Assembly (NCBI GenBank): GCA_002367235.1
Contig: DFBC01000115.1
Location: 1-7,415 of the forward strand
Length of the DNA: 7,415 nt
From: Cellvibrionales bacterium UBA3090
Lineage (GTDB): Bacteria; Pseudomonadota; Gammaproteobacteria; Pseudomonadales; Porticoccaceae
Direction: 5' to 3'
Of the stretch, positions 6,209 through 7,415 are shown in pieces. The position numbers and the translations under genes were made by a program. Under the pieces are notes generated by a model. The model was not told the DNA's origin. It worked only from the letters and a program-made list of their open reading frames with translations, and did no database searches. Numbering within the stretch: the stretch's first letter is position 1; each line of letters starts with the position of its first letter.

Positions 6209-7033
6209 ATGCAGGAAGAACTTGAACAGTTTCAGGCAATTTACAATACCATCATAGAATTTTTCGTTACCTACAGTTTCCAATTGCTCGGTGCTCTTAT
6301 CATCTTGCTGATTGGTATGCTGGTGGCAAACCGGGTAGCGCGGTGGGTATTAGCATTATGTGAAAAGAAAGGTCTGGATATCACCCTCAGTCGCTTTATA
6401 GGCAGCTTTGTAAGAATAGTCATCATTGTCGGGGTCGCCATCATAGCGCTAGGCAAGATAGGCATCAGTGTTACCCCGTTTGTTGCTGCAATCGGCGCTG
6501 TTTCTCTAGGTGCTGGATTGGCTGTACAGGGGCTGCTATCAAACTATGGTGCCGGACTAAATATCATTATCACCCGCCCGTTTGTTATTGGAGACACCAT
6601 TACTGTTCAGGGCGAGACTGGCCTGGTGGATGAGGTCCACTTAGCTTACACCGTGTTAAAAGACGAGGATGATGTTCGAATCACCATCCCCAACCGCCAC
6701 ATCGTCGGTGAAATTCTCCACAACTCCGCAGCCAATAAACTGGCAGAGACTGTCGTTGGCGTCAGCTACGGTTCTGATTCTGAGAAGGTCATGGAAGTAC
6801 TCCATGCGGTGTTAAAACAACAAGGGGTTAGCGAAACAAGAGCTCCATTGATCGGTATCGATAGCTTTGGTGACAGCAGCATTAACTTTGGCATCCGGTT
6901 TTGGGTGCCCACGGAACGCTTCCATGAGTTACGTTTTGCTGTCAACAATGCCATTTACGCTGCTCTGGATACGGCGGGAATCAGCATTCCATTCCCCCAA
7001 CGGGAAGTCCGCCTGCTCAACGAGAACCATTAA
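6209..7033 (+). CDS. MscS family small-conductance mechanosensitive channel
   Basis: This inner-membrane channel opens under membrane tension and releases solutes during osmotic downshock; members work as heptamers. The 274 residues are close to E. coli MscS (286) and make a minimal single-domain form without periplasmic extensions. Predicted membrane helices are TM1 at about 22-45, TM2 at about 66-85 and pore-lining TM3 at about 90-122. TM3 contains the Gly/Ala-rich packing region GAVSLGAGLAVQGLLSNYGAG and ends in TRPFVIGD. The beta domain follows, with TGLVDEVHLAYTVL and the family signature IPNRHIVGEIL (160-170), then a C-terminal alpha/beta domain. AGGGAG (6194-6199) lies nine bases before the ATG. 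It is divergent from the peptidase operon and stands alone, ending at a strong hairpin. The mscS family assignment is secure; I leave the symbol blank because several paralogues are common. Confidence 0.94.
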   Translation: MQEELEQFQAIYNTIIEFFVTYSFQLLGALIILLIGMLVANRVARWVLALCEKKGLDITLSRFIGSFVRIVIIVGVAIIALGKIGISVTPFVAAIGAVSLGAGLAVQGLLSNYGAGLNIIITRPFVIGDTITVQGETGLVDEVHLAYTVLKDEDDVRITIPNRHIVGEILHNSAANKLAETVVGVSYGSDSEKVMEVLHAVLKQQGVSETRAPLIGIDSFGDSSINFGIRFWVPTERFHELRFAVNNAIYAALDTAGISIPFPQREVRLLNENH

Positions 7034-7036
7034 CGC

Positions 7037-7077
7037 AAAAAAGGTAAGCTGGTATCAGCAATGATGCCAGCTTACCT
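7037..7077. terminator. Strong hairpin terminator, likely bidirectional
   Basis: AGGTAAGCTGGTATC (7042-7056) pairs with GATGCCAGCTTACCT (7063-7077) over 15 base pairs, one of them G·U, around the six-base loop AGCAAT. It starts eight bases after the mscS-type stop codon. On the plus strand it is followed only by GTTT. On the minus strand the stem runs straight into six T (7042-7037 read as T), a textbook intrinsic terminator. It can therefore end the channel transcript and also block transcription coming from the right. Confidence 0.8.
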
Positions 7078-7260
7078 GTTTCCCCATTCGATCAAATGTG
7101 GATCAAAACCAGAGGAAAGGCTTGGTTTTAGCACCTCAAAATATGGCGACAAGTCAAAATCCCCAGGCGTAAAAAGGCTGTGGTGCCGCATGTGAAGGGT
7201 TTCTCGGTAGGTCTCACGAAAGGCCGGATCCGACGATGTTTCTACAGATACCTCCGGCAA
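7072..7260 (-). CDS. Hypothetical minus-strand frame, 62 aa, unknown, possibly a gene remnant
   Basis: I do not recognise this sequence. The frame uses plausible codons, contains ETLHMRHHSLFTPGDFDL and PYFEVLKPSL, and its TAA lies inside the stem of the hairpin that terminates minus-strand transcription, as the end of a real gene might. Against it, the only start that uses the whole frame is a TTG (7260-7258) with no ribosome site, and an in-frame TAG lies two codons upstream. The first ATG (7191) leaves just 39 residues. GGAGG occurs at 7255-7251, but no usable start follows it at a proper distance. It may be a small protein, the surviving 3' end of a decayed gene, or chance. Confidence 0.25.
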   Translation of the reverse strand: MPEVSVETSSDPAFRETYRETLHMRHHSLFTPGDFDLSPYFEVLKPSLSSGFDPHLIEWGNR

Positions 7261-7281
7261 TATCGGCTATCGAACTGACTT

Positions 7282-7308
7282 AAAAAACTGCGCTATCCGC
7301 GATAGCGC
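7282..7308 (-). terminator. Intrinsic terminator for a minus-strand gene entering from the right
   Basis: GCGCTATC (7290-7297) and GATAGCGC (7301-7308) form a perfect eight-base-pair, GC-rich stem with a three-base loop. Read on the minus strand, the stem is followed by AG and six T (7287-7282). No T-run follows on the plus strand, so orientation is clear. It lies about 40 bases beyond the stop codon at 7349-7351. Confidence 0.6.
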
Positions 7309-7348
7309 CTATGGTGCCAACACCAAGAAATCAAGCCTGTCAGCCAAT

Positions 7349-7414
7349 TTACAGACCAACATCCAGAGATCCCGACTCTATGACAGTGATGGGAAACTTC
7401 CACCAGGCCGTACT
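7349..7414 (-). CDS. Possible C-terminal end of a minus-strand gene cut by the right edge (21 aa visible)
   Basis: The frame enters from the right edge, reads STAWWKFPITVIESGSLDVGL and stops at TAA (7351-7349). It is the only minus-strand frame whose stop is followed at a normal distance by an intrinsic terminator (7308-7282), which is the main support. Too little is visible to name a family. A plus-strand frame without a start is also open across this stretch, so coding on this strand is not certain. Confidence 0.3.
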   Translation of the reverse strand, partial: STAWWKFPITVIESGSLDVGL

Positions 7415-7415
7415 T

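Noticed and set aside
7211..7415. Plus-strand open frame of 68 codons running off the right edge
   Set aside because: It has no ATG, GTG or TTG at a sensible place after its upstream TAG and no ribosome site; a terminator hairpin oriented for the opposite strand lies inside it. Probably chance, though it weakens certainty about the minus-strand frame there.
1..7415. Search for mobile elements, CRISPR arrays, tRNA or rRNA genes and a defence or toxin-antitoxin system
   Set aside because: No transposase, integrase, regular spaced repeats, tRNA-like cloverleaf or recognisable defence protein was seen; all confident genes are housekeeping or catabolic.

Overview
The window looks like ordinary chromosome of a gammaproteobacterium, probably free-living or marine. 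This is inferred from the kind of genes present (a fused bacterial indolepyruvate:ferredoxin oxidoreductase with a divergent Lrp-type regulator, DgkA and CysE closely resembling the enterobacterial proteins, a single-domain MscS channel) and from a base composition near half GC. The genus cannot be told from sequence reading alone. I see no phage, transposon, CRISPR, tRNA or rRNA.

Layout from left to right. (1) Positions 1-2633, minus strand: a fused indolepyruvate:ferredoxin oxidoreductase, with 877 residues visible and the C-terminus cut off by the left edge. Just upstream on the same strand is a 66-codon reading frame (2665-2865) that joins the oxidoreductase frame if one base of a 7-A run is removed. 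(2) A 70-bp AT-rich divergent spacer (2866-2935) rich in dyads separates this from an Lrp/AsnC regulator on the plus strand (2936-3409), the obvious candidate regulator of the oxidoreductase. (3) A convergent gap (3410-3553) leads to a minus-strand set read right to left: a peptidase M15B/VanY-like carboxypeptidase (5392-6090), serine acetyltransferase cysE (4570-5388) and diacylglycerol kinase dgkA (4199-4573). These three are packed almost without gaps and probably form one operon. After a 126-bp spacer comes a 172-residue protein (3554-4072) with a conserved-looking N-terminal domain and a 28-residue tandem repeat at its C-terminus. (4) A divergent promoter region (6091-6208) separates the peptidase operon from a plus-strand MscS-family channel (6209-7033), which ends at a strong hairpin (7037-7077). 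(5) The last 380 bases hold no confident gene. They contain two hairpins with T-tracts oriented for the minus strand, a 62-codon minus-strand frame of unknown nature, and what may be the last 21 codons of a minus-strand gene entering from the right.

How the genes fit together. The oxidoreductase and regulator form an aromatic amino-acid catabolism module: arylpyruvates are converted to aryl-acetyl-CoA with reduction of ferredoxin, probably under control of the Lrp-type protein. The peptidase, dgkA and mscS genes concern the cell envelope (peptidoglycan peptide trimming, lipid recycling, osmotic release), while cysE makes O-acetylserine for cysteine. No clearly novel system was found. The points most worth checking are the frameshift-like junction ahead of the oxidoreductase, the repeat protein, and the unexplained right end.
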